64,000 bases of DNA from an uncultured Oscillospiraceae bacterium. GTDB taxonomy: Bacteria; Bacillota; Clostridia; Oscillospirales; Oscillospiraceae. Both the position numbers and the translations under genes were made by a program. The notes beneath the pieces were generated by a model. It made no database searches and was not told the DNA's origin. It was given only the letters and a program-made list of their open reading frames with translations. The stretch is taken from contig CAKTHQ010000004.1 of assembly GCA_934565415.1 (NCBI GenBank), positions 14,311 through 78,310 on the forward strand, given 5' to 3'. This document shows, in pieces, positions 38,592-47,196 of the stretch; position 1 is the first letter of the stretch, and each line of letters starts with the position of its first letter.

Positions 38592-41054
38592 ATGGCAAAG
38601 CGACTATTTGATATGCTCAAACACTGCCGAGAGGAAGAAGAAGTAAAAGCGGAGTTTGCTAAATATTTCAAGATTAAATATAACACACGAAATAGGATTG
38701 ACTTGTATACACCTCAGATTCTATTCGAGTTTAAGCACTGCCAAAACTTCAAAAGCAGAACCGTTCGAGCCAAAGCTGTTGCACAAACTCTGTACTATAT
38801 TAGAAGATTGAAGTACGGAAAAACCAACGACCCTGTTCCTCCTACGATTTGCATTGTAGATAAAGACGAGGGATTCTTTGTTACCACTTCAGATTTTAGT
38901 TCTTTCATCAGTGCAAGCAAAAAGTACGACTGGGATCGTGCGGCTAGTCAGCCCTGTCCTATCCTCATCGAAGCTCTTAAACAATCCAAACTGATTGAAA
39001 ACATCCATGTTTATTCTTTTGAGAATGTTGAAGATGAAGCCCAGTTTAGAGATGCTATTGCTGTTCAAACGCAGGCATCGTTCTTGGACTCTAATAAAAA
39101 GGCAATTACAGAAGATAACTTTACTTCTGTCTATACATATTGGGAATCCCTGTTTGGTCGCTATGTACAAAATGGGCATAAGCCGTCTGAATACTTTGTA
39201 TCGGATATTGAATCAGGGCGATCCCAAATAATTGGTGACAGCGAAGTTTTGTTCCGTCTGAGCGATGGTTCTGCTTCCAAAAGCATTCCTATGAAGGAAT
39301 ACCAATATTTTTGGAGTATTTACGAAAAGATTGATAATCCCAGTGAAATCAAAGCAATTCGCCAGAAAATTGACAGACTATCTGAAGACTTCATGCGACG
39401 TTTTACAGGCGAATTTTACACCCCAATCTCCTTTGCGTCCAAAGCATTTGAATACATTGAAAGAACAGTAGGCCCAAAAAAGTACCTATCTGGTAATTGG
39501 AGAATTTGGGACATGGCGGCAGGAACGGGTAACTTAGAGTTTATGCTACCAAGTTCTGCACTGAAATACTGCTACATCTCCACCCTTCTGGACGATGACG
39601 CTGCATACTGCAAGAAAATATATCCATCCGCAACAGTGTTTCAATATGATTATCTGAATGATGATGCTTTTCGTATTGCGAACCCCGGCTCAACACCTTT
39701 TGGAGTAACGCCCAAAATGCCTCCAAATCTTGTTGCTGATTTAGCAAATCCTGAAATTTCATGGATTATTTTTATCAATCCGCCTTTTGCCACAAGTAAT
39801 AAGACGGGCAATGAGATTGGTAAAAAATCAAAAGATGATATTTCAATGACCAACATCCAGAAGCTAATGGAAAAAACTGGATTGGGTGAGACAAGCAGAG
39901 AGCTATTCTCACAGTTCCTTTACCGAATCTCCAGCGAGTTCAATGGGAAACATGCATTCCTGGGGCTGTTCTCAAAGATTAAATATCTAAATTCCAACAA
40001 CGATCAGCGTTTAAGAGATCAAGTTTTTAGATACAAATTTGAAAGAGGTTTCATTTTCTCTTCAGAGCATTTTCCTGGTAGTAAAGGTAAGTTCCCTGTT
40101 GGTTTTTTGGTATGGAATCTCAGGAAGCAAATCGCATTGGATTCTCAAAAAATCATTTTAGATGTCTACAATGAAGATTGTGAAAAAGTGGGAACAAAGC
40201 AAGTTCTGACAAGTGAAAGAGATTCTTTTTTAAGCAAATGGGCAGTCAGATACAGGAATACGCAAACCTTCCCCCCATTTAGCAGTGCGTTAAACATCGG
40301 TCAAAGAAGCACGGATGTTCGGGATCGAATTGCTGACAATTTTATTTGTTCCTTAATGAGCAAAGGCAATGACATGCAAAATCAAAACTATGTTGCTATT
40401 TTCTCAGGCCCTTATGCAAGTGCTGGCGGTTATTCTGTTGTTCCCGGGAATTTTGAGCAGTCCATGGTCGTACATGCTGTTCGTCGCATACCAAAGGCAT
40501 CATGGACAAATGATAGAGATCAATTTTATCAGCCTTTTTCTGAGCCTCTGCCCAATGACTTTATTTCTGATTGCGTAGTGTGGAGTGCTTTTGCCCCATC
40601 TAATAACACAGTTGCGTTAAAGGATATTGAATACAAAGGTACTGTCTATCAGATTGAGAATCAGATGTTCCCGTTTTTGCTTTCGGAAGTTACAACATGG
40701 AGTTGCCCGTTATCTGATCTTCGTTCTCAGTTGTTCTCTGCAAACGAAGATCGTTTCCTCGCTAAATGGCTTGAAAATGCTTCGTTATCTCAGGAAGCGT
40801 TGGATGTCTTGAATGCAGCACGAACCTTGTACAAATGTGTGTTTGAGAAACTTAATACCGTTCGGTGGTTAGACTACAGGATTCAAAGGTGGGATATTGG
40901 TTGGTGGCAAGTCAAGGAAGCAACCAAAAAAATAGACGCAGCACAACTCCATCTCGAAACCCTAAGTAAACGCCAAAAGATACTTGCTGCCAAAATCAAT
41001 TCTCAACTCTCAGATTTGGGTTTTATGGCTCCTGGTGTTGAACCTCTTGAGTAA
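38592..41054 (+). CDS. One-polypeptide restriction-modification enzyme (type IIG-like), 820 aa
   Basis: The N-terminal region has RIDLYTPQILFEFKHCQNF (about 30-50), a PD-(D/E)xK-like nuclease site (Asp ... ExK). The middle holds an N6-adenine methyltransferase: TGEFYTPISFASKAFEYIE, IWDMAAGTGNLEFM (SAM motif, about 310) and WIIFINPPFAT (NPPF). The C-terminal third, with a coiled coil (AAQLHLETLSKRQKILAAKI), would be the DNA-recognition part. Nuclease, methylase and specificity on one chain is type IIG-like. The ATG at 38592 is 6 nt from GAGGTGG; the GTG at 38583 lies in that RBS. Exact subtype and site are unknown. Confidence 0.8.
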   Translation: MAKRLFDMLKHCREEEEVKAEFAKYFKIKYNTRNRIDLYTPQILFEFKHCQNFKSRTVRAKAVAQTLYYIRRLKYGKTNDPVPPTICIVDKDEGFFVTTSDFSSFISASKKYDWDRAASQPCPILIEALKQSKLIENIHVYSFENVEDEAQFRDAIAVQTQASFLDSNKKAITEDNFTSVYTYWESLFGRYVQNGHKPSEYFVSDIESGRSQIIGDSEVLFRLSDGSASKSIPMKEYQYFWSIYEKIDNPSEIKAIRQKIDRLSEDFMRRFTGEFYTPISFASKAFEYIERTVGPKKYLSGNWRIWDMAAGTGNLEFMLPSSALKYCYISTLLDDDAAYCKKIYPSATVFQYDYLNDDAFRIANPGSTPFGVTPKMPPNLVADLANPEISWIIFINPPFATSNKTGNEIGKKSKDDISMTNIQKLMEKTGLGETSRELFSQFLYRISSEFNGKHAFLGLFSKIKYLNSNNDQRLRDQVFRYKFERGFIFSSEHFPGSKGKFPVGFLVWNLRKQIALDSQKIILDVYNEDCEKVGTKQVLTSERDSFLSKWAVRYRNTQTFPPFSSALNIGQRSTDVRDRIADNFICSLMSKGNDMQNQNYVAIFSGPYASAGGYSVVPGNFEQSMVVHAVRRIPKASWTNDRDQFYQPFSEPLPNDFISDCVVWSAFAPSNNTVALKDIEYKGTVYQIENQMFPFLLSEVTTWSCPLSDLRSQLFSANEDRFLAKWLENASLSQEALDVLNAARTLYKCVFEKLNTVRWLDYRIQRWDIGWWQVKEATKKIDAAQLHLETLSKRQKILAAKINSQLSDLGFMAPGVEPLE

Positions 41055-41083
41055 AAACCAGGGAGCATCATACTCCCTGGTTT
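41055..41083 (+). terminator. Terminator of the R-M gene
   Basis: AAACCAGGGAG/CTCCCTGGTTT with a 7-nt loop directly after the stop codon. Confidence 0.85.
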
Positions 41084-41227
41084 CTTGCTCTTATCAGTGT
41101 GCTTTTGCTGATCCCTGTCATCTGGGTAATCTGCCGATAGGTCTTCCCCTGTTCCAAAAGCGACAATGCCAATTCAATTTGTTCCTGCGTGAATTTCTTT
41201 GGTCTGCCGTCTTTGAAACGTAAAAGA
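41068..41227 (-). pseudogene. C-terminal HTH of a small serine recombinase
   Basis: On the minus strand the frame RFKDGRPKKFTQEQIELALS, then LLEQGKTYRQITQMTGISKS and TLIRA, is the helix-turn-helix tail of a resolvase/invertase. It stops at TGA inside the hairpin at 41055-41083. The catalytic domain is gone; the other end abuts the spo0A terminator. It marks the right border of the island. Confidence 0.75.
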
Positions 41228-41229
41228 TT

Positions 41230-41267
41230 CCACAGCCCGTCCCCTCTTTTAGGGAAACGGGCTGTGG
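41230..41267 (-). terminator. spo0A terminator
   Basis: CCACAGCCCGT/ACGGGCTGTGG (41230-41240 with 41257-41267), followed on the minus strand by AATCTTTTA. Confidence 0.75.
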
Positions 41268-41275
41268 ATTTTGCT

Positions 41276-42055
41276 TCAATACTGTACCATCTCCGCGCTC
41301 TTGAGCTGCAGCTGGAGCCTGTCCGCGATCAGGGCGATGAACTCACTATTGGTGGGCTTGCCCTTGGTATTACTCACCGTGTAGCCAAAGAAGCTTTGCA
41401 GGGTGTCCAGGTCCCCTCGGTCCCAGGCTACCTCGATGGCGTGGCGAATGGCCCGCTCTACCCGGCTTGGGGTGGTCTGGAAGGTCTTGGCCACCTGGGG
41501 GTACAGGACCTTGGTGATGGCGTTGATCACATCCATGTCCTCCACGGCGATCATAATGGCCTCCCGCAAGTACTGGTAGCCTTTGATGTGGGCGGGGACG
41601 CCGATTTCGTGGATGATATTGGTCACCATGCTCTCGATGCTGGTCTTGTCGGCCCGGCGGGGCGGAGTGGTCCGGAGGCTCTCCCCTCCCCGGATTTCTT
41701 CCATGCGCTCCACCAGAGCCGACATATCACAGGGCTTCAGCATCAGATACCGGACGCCCAGGCTGGATGCGGCAGAAGCCACATAATCCGTAATAAATCC
41801 CGATGTAGCCAGAGTGGCCGGACGGTGGTCCATACCGGCGATGGCTTTCAGCACACTGATGCCATCCTGCTTGCTGAGCATCAGATCCAGAACCAGCACA
41901 TCGGGCTTTCTCTCTCCGATCAGGCGGATGGCCTGCTCGCCGTCTCCGGCGGTGCCCACAACCTGGAAGCGTTCCGTATTTGCCAGAGCCGCCGTCAGGC
42001 CGGCGCAGAACTCCTCCGAACTATCCGCAATGAATACGGTGGTTTGATGTTCCAT
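41276..42055 (-). CDS. spo0A: Sporulation master regulator Spo0A
   Basis: 259 residues. Receiver domain with [10 protein letters not shown], phospho-acceptor Asp in [15 protein letters not shown] (about 56) and LMLKPCD; C-terminal Spo0A_C DNA-binding domain with [26 protein letters not shown] and [20 protein letters not shown]. The ATG at 42055 follows AGGAGAGG; upstream Mets lack an RBS. Two 0A boxes upstream (42230-42249) indicate autoregulation. Confidence 0.97.
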   Translation of the reverse strand: MEHQTTVFIADSSEEFCAGLTAALANTERFQVVGTAGDGEQAIRLIGERKPDVLVLDLMLSKQDGISVLKAIAGMDHRPATLATSGFITDYVASAASSLGVRYLMLKPCDMSALVERMEEIRGGESLRTTPPRRADKTSIESMVTNIIHEIGVPAHIKGYQYLREAIMIAVEDMDVINAITKVLYPQVAKTFQTTPSRVERAIRHAIEVAWDRGDLDTLQSFFGYTVSNTKGKPTNSEFIALIADRLQLQLKSAEMVQY

Positions 42056-42229
42056 ACATTCCTCTCCTGTCAACTTGAAATACCCCATGTACGGCGGATA
42101 CCGCCGCGTGCGACACCAATAATTTACCATAAAGGCAAGGGTTTTGCAATAGCGCAGGGGGAACATTCGCTCGTCCGGAATCGACGATAACCCGTGCAGA
42201 GGCCGAAAATCCGAAGTTTTTCAGCAGCA

Positions 42230-42249
42230 TTCGACATTTCGTCGACAAA
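42230..42249. promoter_or_regulatory. Two Spo0A boxes in the spo0A-pyrophosphatase intergenic region
   Basis: TTCGACA (42230-42236) and GTCGACAAA (42241-42249); on the minus strand TTTGTCGAC and TGTCGAA, matching the TTTGTCGAA-type 0A box. About one helical turn apart, between two divergent genes. Confidence 0.7.
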
Positions 42250-42260
42250 TTTTCCTTCCA

Positions 42261-42289
42261 TTGACGACAAAAAGTTTCTGTGGTAAAAT
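42261..42289 (+). promoter_or_regulatory. Promoter of the pyrophosphatase gene
   Basis: TTGACG (42261-42266), 17 bp, TAAAAT (42284-42289), 12 bp downstream of the second 0A box. Confidence 0.75.
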
Positions 42290-42337
42290 GGTAAAAAGAA
42301 ACTACAAAAGAATACGTTCCTCAGAAAGGACTTCCCC

Positions 42338-43969
42338 ATGAAAAAAACGCCTGTTTACATCACCGGTCACCAGCATCCGGATACGGATTCCGTGGCCTCG
42401 GCCATTGCCTATTCCTTCTTCAAGCGCTCCCTGGGGGTCCCGTCGGTCCCCTGCTGCCTGGGCAAGCTGAACGGGGAGACCAAGTATCTGCTTTCCCGCT
42501 TTGGCTTCCCGGAGCCCCAGCTGCTCACCGATGCCCGGGTAACCCTGGCGGAGGTACCCATGGATCCCCCCAGCTTTATTTTCCCGGATACCACTATTTT
42601 TGAATCCCTGCAGCAGATGCAGAAATACAACCGGACCTACTGCGGCGTAGTGGACGAAAACAAAAAGCTCATCGGTTTTCTCACCAAATCCGATATTTCC
42701 GTCATCGGCCTGTACGATACCGCCCGGTCCATTGCCATTATGGCAAAAACCCCTCTGGAAAACTTTCGCAAGACCCTGGACGGCACCATTGTCTACGATG
42801 CCCCGGATATGCAGCTCAACGGCAAGGTCAGCGTCATTGCAATGACCGAAGAGCCCCGGCTCAAAAATTACGATGTGGCCGGGCGGATCGTGGTCTGCGG
42901 CAACGACCCCAGAGCCCAGAAATGCGTCATCGAAATGGGGGCCGGAATGCTGATAGTGGTATGGGCCCAGGAGATTTCCGAAGATGTTATGGAAACTGCG
43001 AAGGCACACCGCTGCTCTATCCTGCTTTCCGGCCACGGGGGCATGAACACCCTGCGGTATATCTACTTCTCCCCAAGCGTCAGCCAGATCATGAAAACGG
43101 AGCTGGCTTCCTTCCGCACCCAGGAGCTGGCAGAAGATGTGGGCCGGAAAATGCTGCAAACCCGGTACCACGCCTATCCCGTTACCCAGGAGGACGGCAC
43201 CCTGTTTGGCTATGTATCCCGGTACCACATCATGCAGGCCCCCAGCAAAAAGCTGATATTGGTTGACCATAACGAATTTCCCCAGTCCGTCCGGGCCATT
43301 GAGAAGGCCCAGGTGCTGGAGGTCATCGACCATCACCGGATCAGCGACTTCTCCTCCCAGTACCCCGTCCAGTTCCGCAACGAGATTGTGGGCTCCACCT
43401 GCACCATCGTGGCTACCATCTTCCGGGAAAACCAGATTCCCATCCCCGTAAACCTGGCGGGGCTCATGCTGGGCGCCATTCTCTCCGACACCCTGAACTT
43501 CCACTCCCCCACCACTACGGAAAAGGACAAATCCACCGCCAACATTCTGGCCGCCATTGCGGACCTGGATGTGGAGGAATTTGCCAACGAGATGTTCACG
43601 GCCACTGCCTCCAAGGTGGATTCCAACCCCTCGGAGCTCATCAAGACGGATATGAAGATCTTTGATGTGTCCGGCTGCAAGCTCTCCATCTCCCAGGTCA
43701 TCCTGGCCACCACGGAGGAGCTGCACCTGGACGACGGGGAAATTGACGCCGCCCTGGACAAATTCGCGGAAAAGAAGGACCTGGACCTGTCCGTGCTGGC
43801 CTTTACCAGCATTCAGGAAAACGGCTCCATTCTCTACTTCGGCGGCAACCGCACCGCCTGGGCCAAGGAAGCCTTCCCCGGCCAGGACCACCCCTTCCAC
43901 GAAGGGCTCCTGTCCCGCAAGCAGCAGCTGCTGCCGATTCTGACCAAGGTCATTGAAAAATACGCGTAA
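42338..43969 (+). CDS. CBS/DRTGG-type manganese-dependent inorganic pyrophosphatase
   Basis: 543 residues. DHH-family catalytic halves with HQHPDTDSVASAIAYSF (N-terminal metal site), LVDHNEFPQS and LEVIDHHRIS. Between them is an insert of two CBS motifs flanking a DRTGG domain (FIFPDTTIFESLQQMQKYNR; YHAYPVTQEDGTLFGYVSR), which in known homologues makes activity respond to adenine nucleotides and diadenosine polyphosphates. The C-terminal DHHA2 domain is intact. Hydrolyses PPi in the cytosol, driving biosynthesis. Confidence 0.94.
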   Translation: MKKTPVYITGHQHPDTDSVASAIAYSFFKRSLGVPSVPCCLGKLNGETKYLLSRFGFPEPQLLTDARVTLAEVPMDPPSFIFPDTTIFESLQQMQKYNRTYCGVVDENKKLIGFLTKSDISVIGLYDTARSIAIMAKTPLENFRKTLDGTIVYDAPDMQLNGKVSVIAMTEEPRLKNYDVAGRIVVCGNDPRAQKCVIEMGAGMLIVVWAQEISEDVMETAKAHRCSILLSGHGGMNTLRYIYFSPSVSQIMKTELASFRTQELAEDVGRKMLQTRYHAYPVTQEDGTLFGYVSRYHIMQAPSKKLILVDHNEFPQSVRAIEKAQVLEVIDHHRISDFSSQYPVQFRNEIVGSTCTIVATIFRENQIPIPVNLAGLMLGAILSDTLNFHSPTTTEKDKSTANILAAIADLDVEEFANEMFTATASKVDSNPSELIKTDMKIFDVSGCKLSISQVILATTEELHLDDGEIDAALDKFAEKKDLDLSVLAFTSIQENGSILYFGGNRTAWAKEAFPGQDHPFHEGLLSRKQQLLPILTKVIEKYA

Positions 43970-43973
43970 AAAC

Positions 43974-44003
43974 GCCGCTGCGAACGATCAAATTCGCAGC
44001 GGC
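43974..44003. terminator. Terminator between pyrophosphatase and lysine genes
   Basis: GCCGCTGCGAA/TTCGCAGCGGC (43974-43984 with 43993-44003) followed by TTT; convergent genes on both sides. Confidence 0.85.
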
Positions 44004-44034
44004 TTTCCGTTTGAGAACGGCGGGGAATGGATAC

Positions 44035-45165
44035 TCACTCCAGCATTTTTAAAAATCCTTCCAGATTGTCCAGCCCCGCTTTCAGCTCTTCGTCGCCGTA
44101 GCAGTAGCTGAGGCGGATATACCCTTCCGTACCGAAGCACACCCCCGGGACGGCGGCCAGGCGGCCCTCTTCAATCATCCGCCTGCAAAATTCCCAGGAG
44201 GGGATTCCGTATTTTTGGATATTTACAAAGACATAAAAGGCACCCTCCGGTTCCGGGAAGGACAGGCCCATTTCCCGGAGCCTCGAGGTTACATAATTCC
44301 GTCTTCTCCGGTAGATTTCCCGCATGGGGGTGGTATCCACCTGCAGAGCCGCCTCTGCCGCGGCCTGGACAAAGGTAGGCACGGCGGCAATCTGGGCGGC
44401 AGACAAAAGCAGCAGCCGCCCCACCAGGGCCTCCGGGGCAGCCAGATAGCCTACCCGCCAGCCGGTCATGGCATAGGGCTTGGAAAAGCTCTGGCACAGG
44501 ATGGTCTTTTCCCGCAGGCTTTCCTCCAGGGACAAATCCGGGCAGTCTCCGTAGCTCAGGGCCCCGTACACATTGTCGCAGATCAGGTACATTTCCCGCT
44601 GGCGTACAACTTCCGCCACCGCCTCCAGGCTATCCCGGTTCAGCACAACGCCTGTGGGGTTGTTGGGGGAATTGAGAACAATGGCCTTTGTTTTGTCCGT
44701 CAGGCACGCATTCATGGCTTCTTTTGTAATCTGGAAGCCGGTTTTGGAAACATCCAGGAAGACGCTCTTTCCCCCGGCGGCCTTGGTGATGCTGTCGTAC
44801 AGGGAAAAGGCCGGGGTGGGGATAATAACCTCGTCTCCCGGGTTCAGAATGCCGGTAAGGGCCACGTTCAGGGCCTGGGTGGCGCCTACCGTCACCAAAA
44901 TTTCCCTGGGGTTTGTAGGCCGCCCACGCTTCGTTTCGAATTCGGCAATGGCTTTGCGCAGGCTCTCCGTACCCTGGTTGGGGGCGTAATGGGTCTGTCC
45001 CCTTTGCAGGGCCTCTACGGCGGCTTTTTGGATGACCTCCGGGGTGTCCAGGTCCGGCTCCCCGATGGTCAGCGTCCGGCAGCCCGGGGTCTGCCGGGCC
45101 AAATTCGTAAATACCCGAATGCCGCTGCGCTCCAAGGCATCCAGGTTGTGATTTCCGGGCATCAT
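44035..45165 (-). CDS. patA: PLP aminotransferase, probable N-acetyl-L,L-DAP aminotransferase
   Basis: 376 residues, class I/II fold type I aminotransferase: VTVGATQALNVAL, LNSPNNPTGVVL (NNPTG), ICDNVYGAL and CQSFSKPYAMTGWRVGYL (PLP-binding Lys). It overlaps dapL by 4 bp and lies opposite dapH, so by context it supplies the missing N-acetyl-2-amino-6-oxopimelate transamination of the acetylase lysine pathway. The fold alone would fit other substrates. Confidence 0.85.
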   Translation of the reverse strand: MMPGNHNLDALERSGIRVFTNLARQTPGCRTLTIGEPDLDTPEVIQKAAVEALQRGQTHYAPNQGTESLRKAIAEFETKRGRPTNPREILVTVGATQALNVALTGILNPGDEVIIPTPAFSLYDSITKAAGGKSVFLDVSKTGFQITKEAMNACLTDKTKAIVLNSPNNPTGVVLNRDSLEAVAEVVRQREMYLICDNVYGALSYGDCPDLSLEESLREKTILCQSFSKPYAMTGWRVGYLAAPEALVGRLLLLSAAQIAAVPTFVQAAAEAALQVDTTPMREIYRRRRNYVTSRLREMGLSFPEPEGAFYVFVNIQKYGIPSWEFCRRMIEEGRLAAVPGVCFGTEGYIRLSYCYGDEELKAGLDNLEGFLKMLE

Positions 45166-46250
45166 ACAAAGCTCTCCGCCAGATTCTCAAAGAATCGGGC
45201 GCCTTTCTCCAGAATCTCCTCGTTGAAGTTAAAATTGTCCGAATGCAGGGCAGCAGTATCGCCGGTGCCCAGGAAGAAGAACATTCCGGGCAGGGACTTC
45301 TGGTACCAGGAAAAATCCTCGGCGGTCATGGTGGGCTTGTCCAGGTCGAAGAAGCCCACACATTTTTTTACCTGCCTGTACAGGTCCCCGGGATTCATAA
45401 CGGCGGGGTAGCCTTCCGTCATGTATACGTTGACGGTGCAGCCGTAGGAGCGCTCAATATCCTTGGCAATGGATACAATCCCCGCCCGGATGGAGTAGAA
45501 CACCTCGTCCTGGAAGGCCCGCAGGGACCCCTCCATGTGGGTGTGGTCCGACAGAGCGTTGCACACGGTGCCGCTTTCAAACTTGCCGAATTTCAGCAGC
45601 CGGAAAATGTTCTTGGGTAAGGCCCCTTCCAGCTTCATAACCCTTTGATAAAAATCCACACCGGCGGCCAAGGCATCCACGCCCTCCTGGGCCTTGGCAA
45701 TGTGGGCAGACTTTCCGTACACATCCACCCGGACCTCGCAGGACCTGGCCATCATCTCATTTTTCCGGGCGGCAATCATGCCCTCCGGCAGCTGGGGCCA
45801 CAGGTGCAGGCCGAAAATCGCCTGGACCTTATGGCTGCGGAATACCCCGGTGGCGCACAGGTCCTTAGCGCCGCCGGTGGTCTCCTCGGCAGGCTGGAAA
45901 ACCAGCAGCACATTGTGGGGCAGGTCCTTCTTTTCGTTCAGCCGACGGGCCAGCTCCAAAAGAATGGCCATATGCCCGTCGTGGCCGCAGGCGTGCATAA
46001 TGCCGGGATGGGTGGACACATAGGGCACCCTGTTGGCCTCCTGAATGGGCAGGGCATCCGCATCCGCCCGGAAGGCGATGGCATCCTTTTTCCCGTAGTC
46101 AAAAAAGGCGCACAGGGCGCTTTCCATGGGAGAAAACACCCGGCAGTTCAGCTTTTCCAGAGAGGCCCGCAGATAGGCCATGGTCTGGGGCAGGTTCCGG
46201 TCCAGCTCCGGGATTTGGTGGAGCGCACGGCGGTCGTCAATCAGTTGCAT
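45162..46250 (-). CDS. dapL: N-acetyldiaminopimelate deacetylase (M20 family)
   Basis: 362 residues, M20 amidohydrolase: FRADADALPIQE, MHACGHDGHMAILLELAR (metal His), LLVFQPAEETTGGAKDL (metal Glu), C-terminal TAEDFSWYQKSLPGMFFFLG. ATG at 46250 follows GGAGGCG; the frame upstream is non-coding repeat sequence. With the aminotransferase and dapH it completes the acetyl branch to L,L-diaminopimelate for lysine and peptidoglycan. Confidence 0.88.
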   Translation of the reverse strand: MQLIDDRRALHQIPELDRNLPQTMAYLRASLEKLNCRVFSPMESALCAFFDYGKKDAIAFRADADALPIQEANRVPYVSTHPGIMHACGHDGHMAILLELARRLNEKKDLPHNVLLVFQPAEETTGGAKDLCATGVFRSHKVQAIFGLHLWPQLPEGMIAARKNEMMARSCEVRVDVYGKSAHIAKAQEGVDALAAGVDFYQRVMKLEGALPKNIFRLLKFGKFESGTVCNALSDHTHMEGSLRAFQDEVFYSIRAGIVSIAKDIERSYGCTVNVYMTEGYPAVMNPGDLYRQVKKCVGFFDLDKPTMTAEDFSWYQKSLPGMFFFLGTGDTAALHSDNFNFNEEILEKGARFFENLAESFV

Positions 46251-46261
46251 AGTTTTCGCCT

Positions 46262-46340
46262 CCGGTAGGATTCCCGGCCTTCCCCTGGGAGAAGGTGCCG
46301 CCCGCAGGCGGCGGATGCGGGGCAGGACAGCCCCCGTCAC
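46262..46340. repeat. Intergenic dispersed-repeat-like sequence
   Basis: CCTTCCCCTGGGAGAAGGTG, then GCCCGCAGGC and GGATGCGGGGCAGG: self-complementary modules typical of small interspersed repeats in Oscillospirales. No gene here. Only one clear copy is in this window. Confidence 0.4.
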
Positions 46341-46459
46341 GCATCCGGGTAAAAATTTAGCTTTATTATATCCTCCCGTCCCCCGGCTGTCAATTTTTCC
46401 TTGTGCTTTTTCCAAAAAAGTGATACCATAGACAAAAAGTCAAAAAGGAGAAATTTGCT

Positions 46460-47155
46460 ATGATGAACGCGGAACAGATCATTGCCTATATCCGGGACGC
46501 AGAGAAAAAGACCCCCGTCAAGGTTTATGTTTGGGAAAAGGAGCCGGTCTCCTTCCCCAATTGCCGGGAATTCCCCGCCGGGGAGCACTGCAAGATCGTC
46601 TTCGGCGATTGGAAGGACATCGGCCCCGTGCTGGAAAGCCACGAGTTTGCCCACCTGGAAATCGAAAACAGCTGCCGCAACTCCGCCATTCCCATGCTGG
46701 ACCTGAAAAACATCCCCGCCCGCATTGAGCCGGGCGCCATCATCCGGGAGCAGGTGACCATCGGCAAGAACGCCGTGATTATGATGGGCGCCATCCTGAA
46801 CATCGGCGCCGTAGTCGGGGACGGCACCATGATTGATATGGGCGCCGTGCTGGGCGGCCGTGCCACCGTGGGTAAAAATTGCCATGTTGGGGCCGGCGCC
46901 GTACTGGCCGGTGTGGTAGAGCCCGCCTCTGCCACACCCGTCATTGTAGAGGACAATGTGCTCATCGGCGCCAACGCCGTGGTCATTGAGGGCTGCCGCA
47001 TTGGCCATGACGCCGTGGTCGCCGCCGGAGCCGTAGTCGTCGGGGATGTGGCCCCCAATACGGTTGTCGCCGGATGCCCCGCCAGGGTTATCAAGGTAAA
47101 GGACGAGAAGACCGCCTCTAAAACCGCCCTGGTGGATGCCCTGCGGGCACTGTAA
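46460..47155 (+). CDS. dapH: Tetrahydrodipicolinate N-acetyltransferase DapH
   Basis: 231 residues. N-terminal DapH_N domain ([20 protein letters not shown]) followed by left-handed beta-helix hexapeptide repeats ([60 protein letters not shown]). Acetylates tetrahydrodipicolinate, committing to the acetylase lysine route. RBS AAAGGAG; divergent from dapL/patA. A second Met is at 46463. Confidence 0.95.
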   Translation: MMNAEQIIAYIRDAEKKTPVKVYVWEKEPVSFPNCREFPAGEHCKIVFGDWKDIGPVLESHEFAHLEIENSCRNSAIPMLDLKNIPARIEPGAIIREQVTIGKNAVIMMGAILNIGAVVGDGTMIDMGAVLGGRATVGKNCHVGAGAVLAGVVEPASATPVIVEDNVLIGANAVVIEGCRIGHDAVVAAGAVVVGDVAPNTVVAGCPARVIKVKDEKTASKTALVDALRAL

Positions 47156-47196
47156 ACACACATCGGGTTCGCCCGTATCTTTCAGGAGAACAACAA

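Noticed and set aside
41040-41280. A right-hand copy of the tRNA-Lys att repeat
   Set aside because: Looked for the 25-mer near the island end; no copy is visible, so no right att site is annotated.
42302-43900. Gly-rich 532-codon minus-strand frame
   Set aside because: Antisense shadow of the pyrophosphatase gene.
46337-47161. Gly/His-rich minus-strand frame
   Set aside because: Antisense to the hexapeptide repeats of dapH; the repeat pattern explains the composition.
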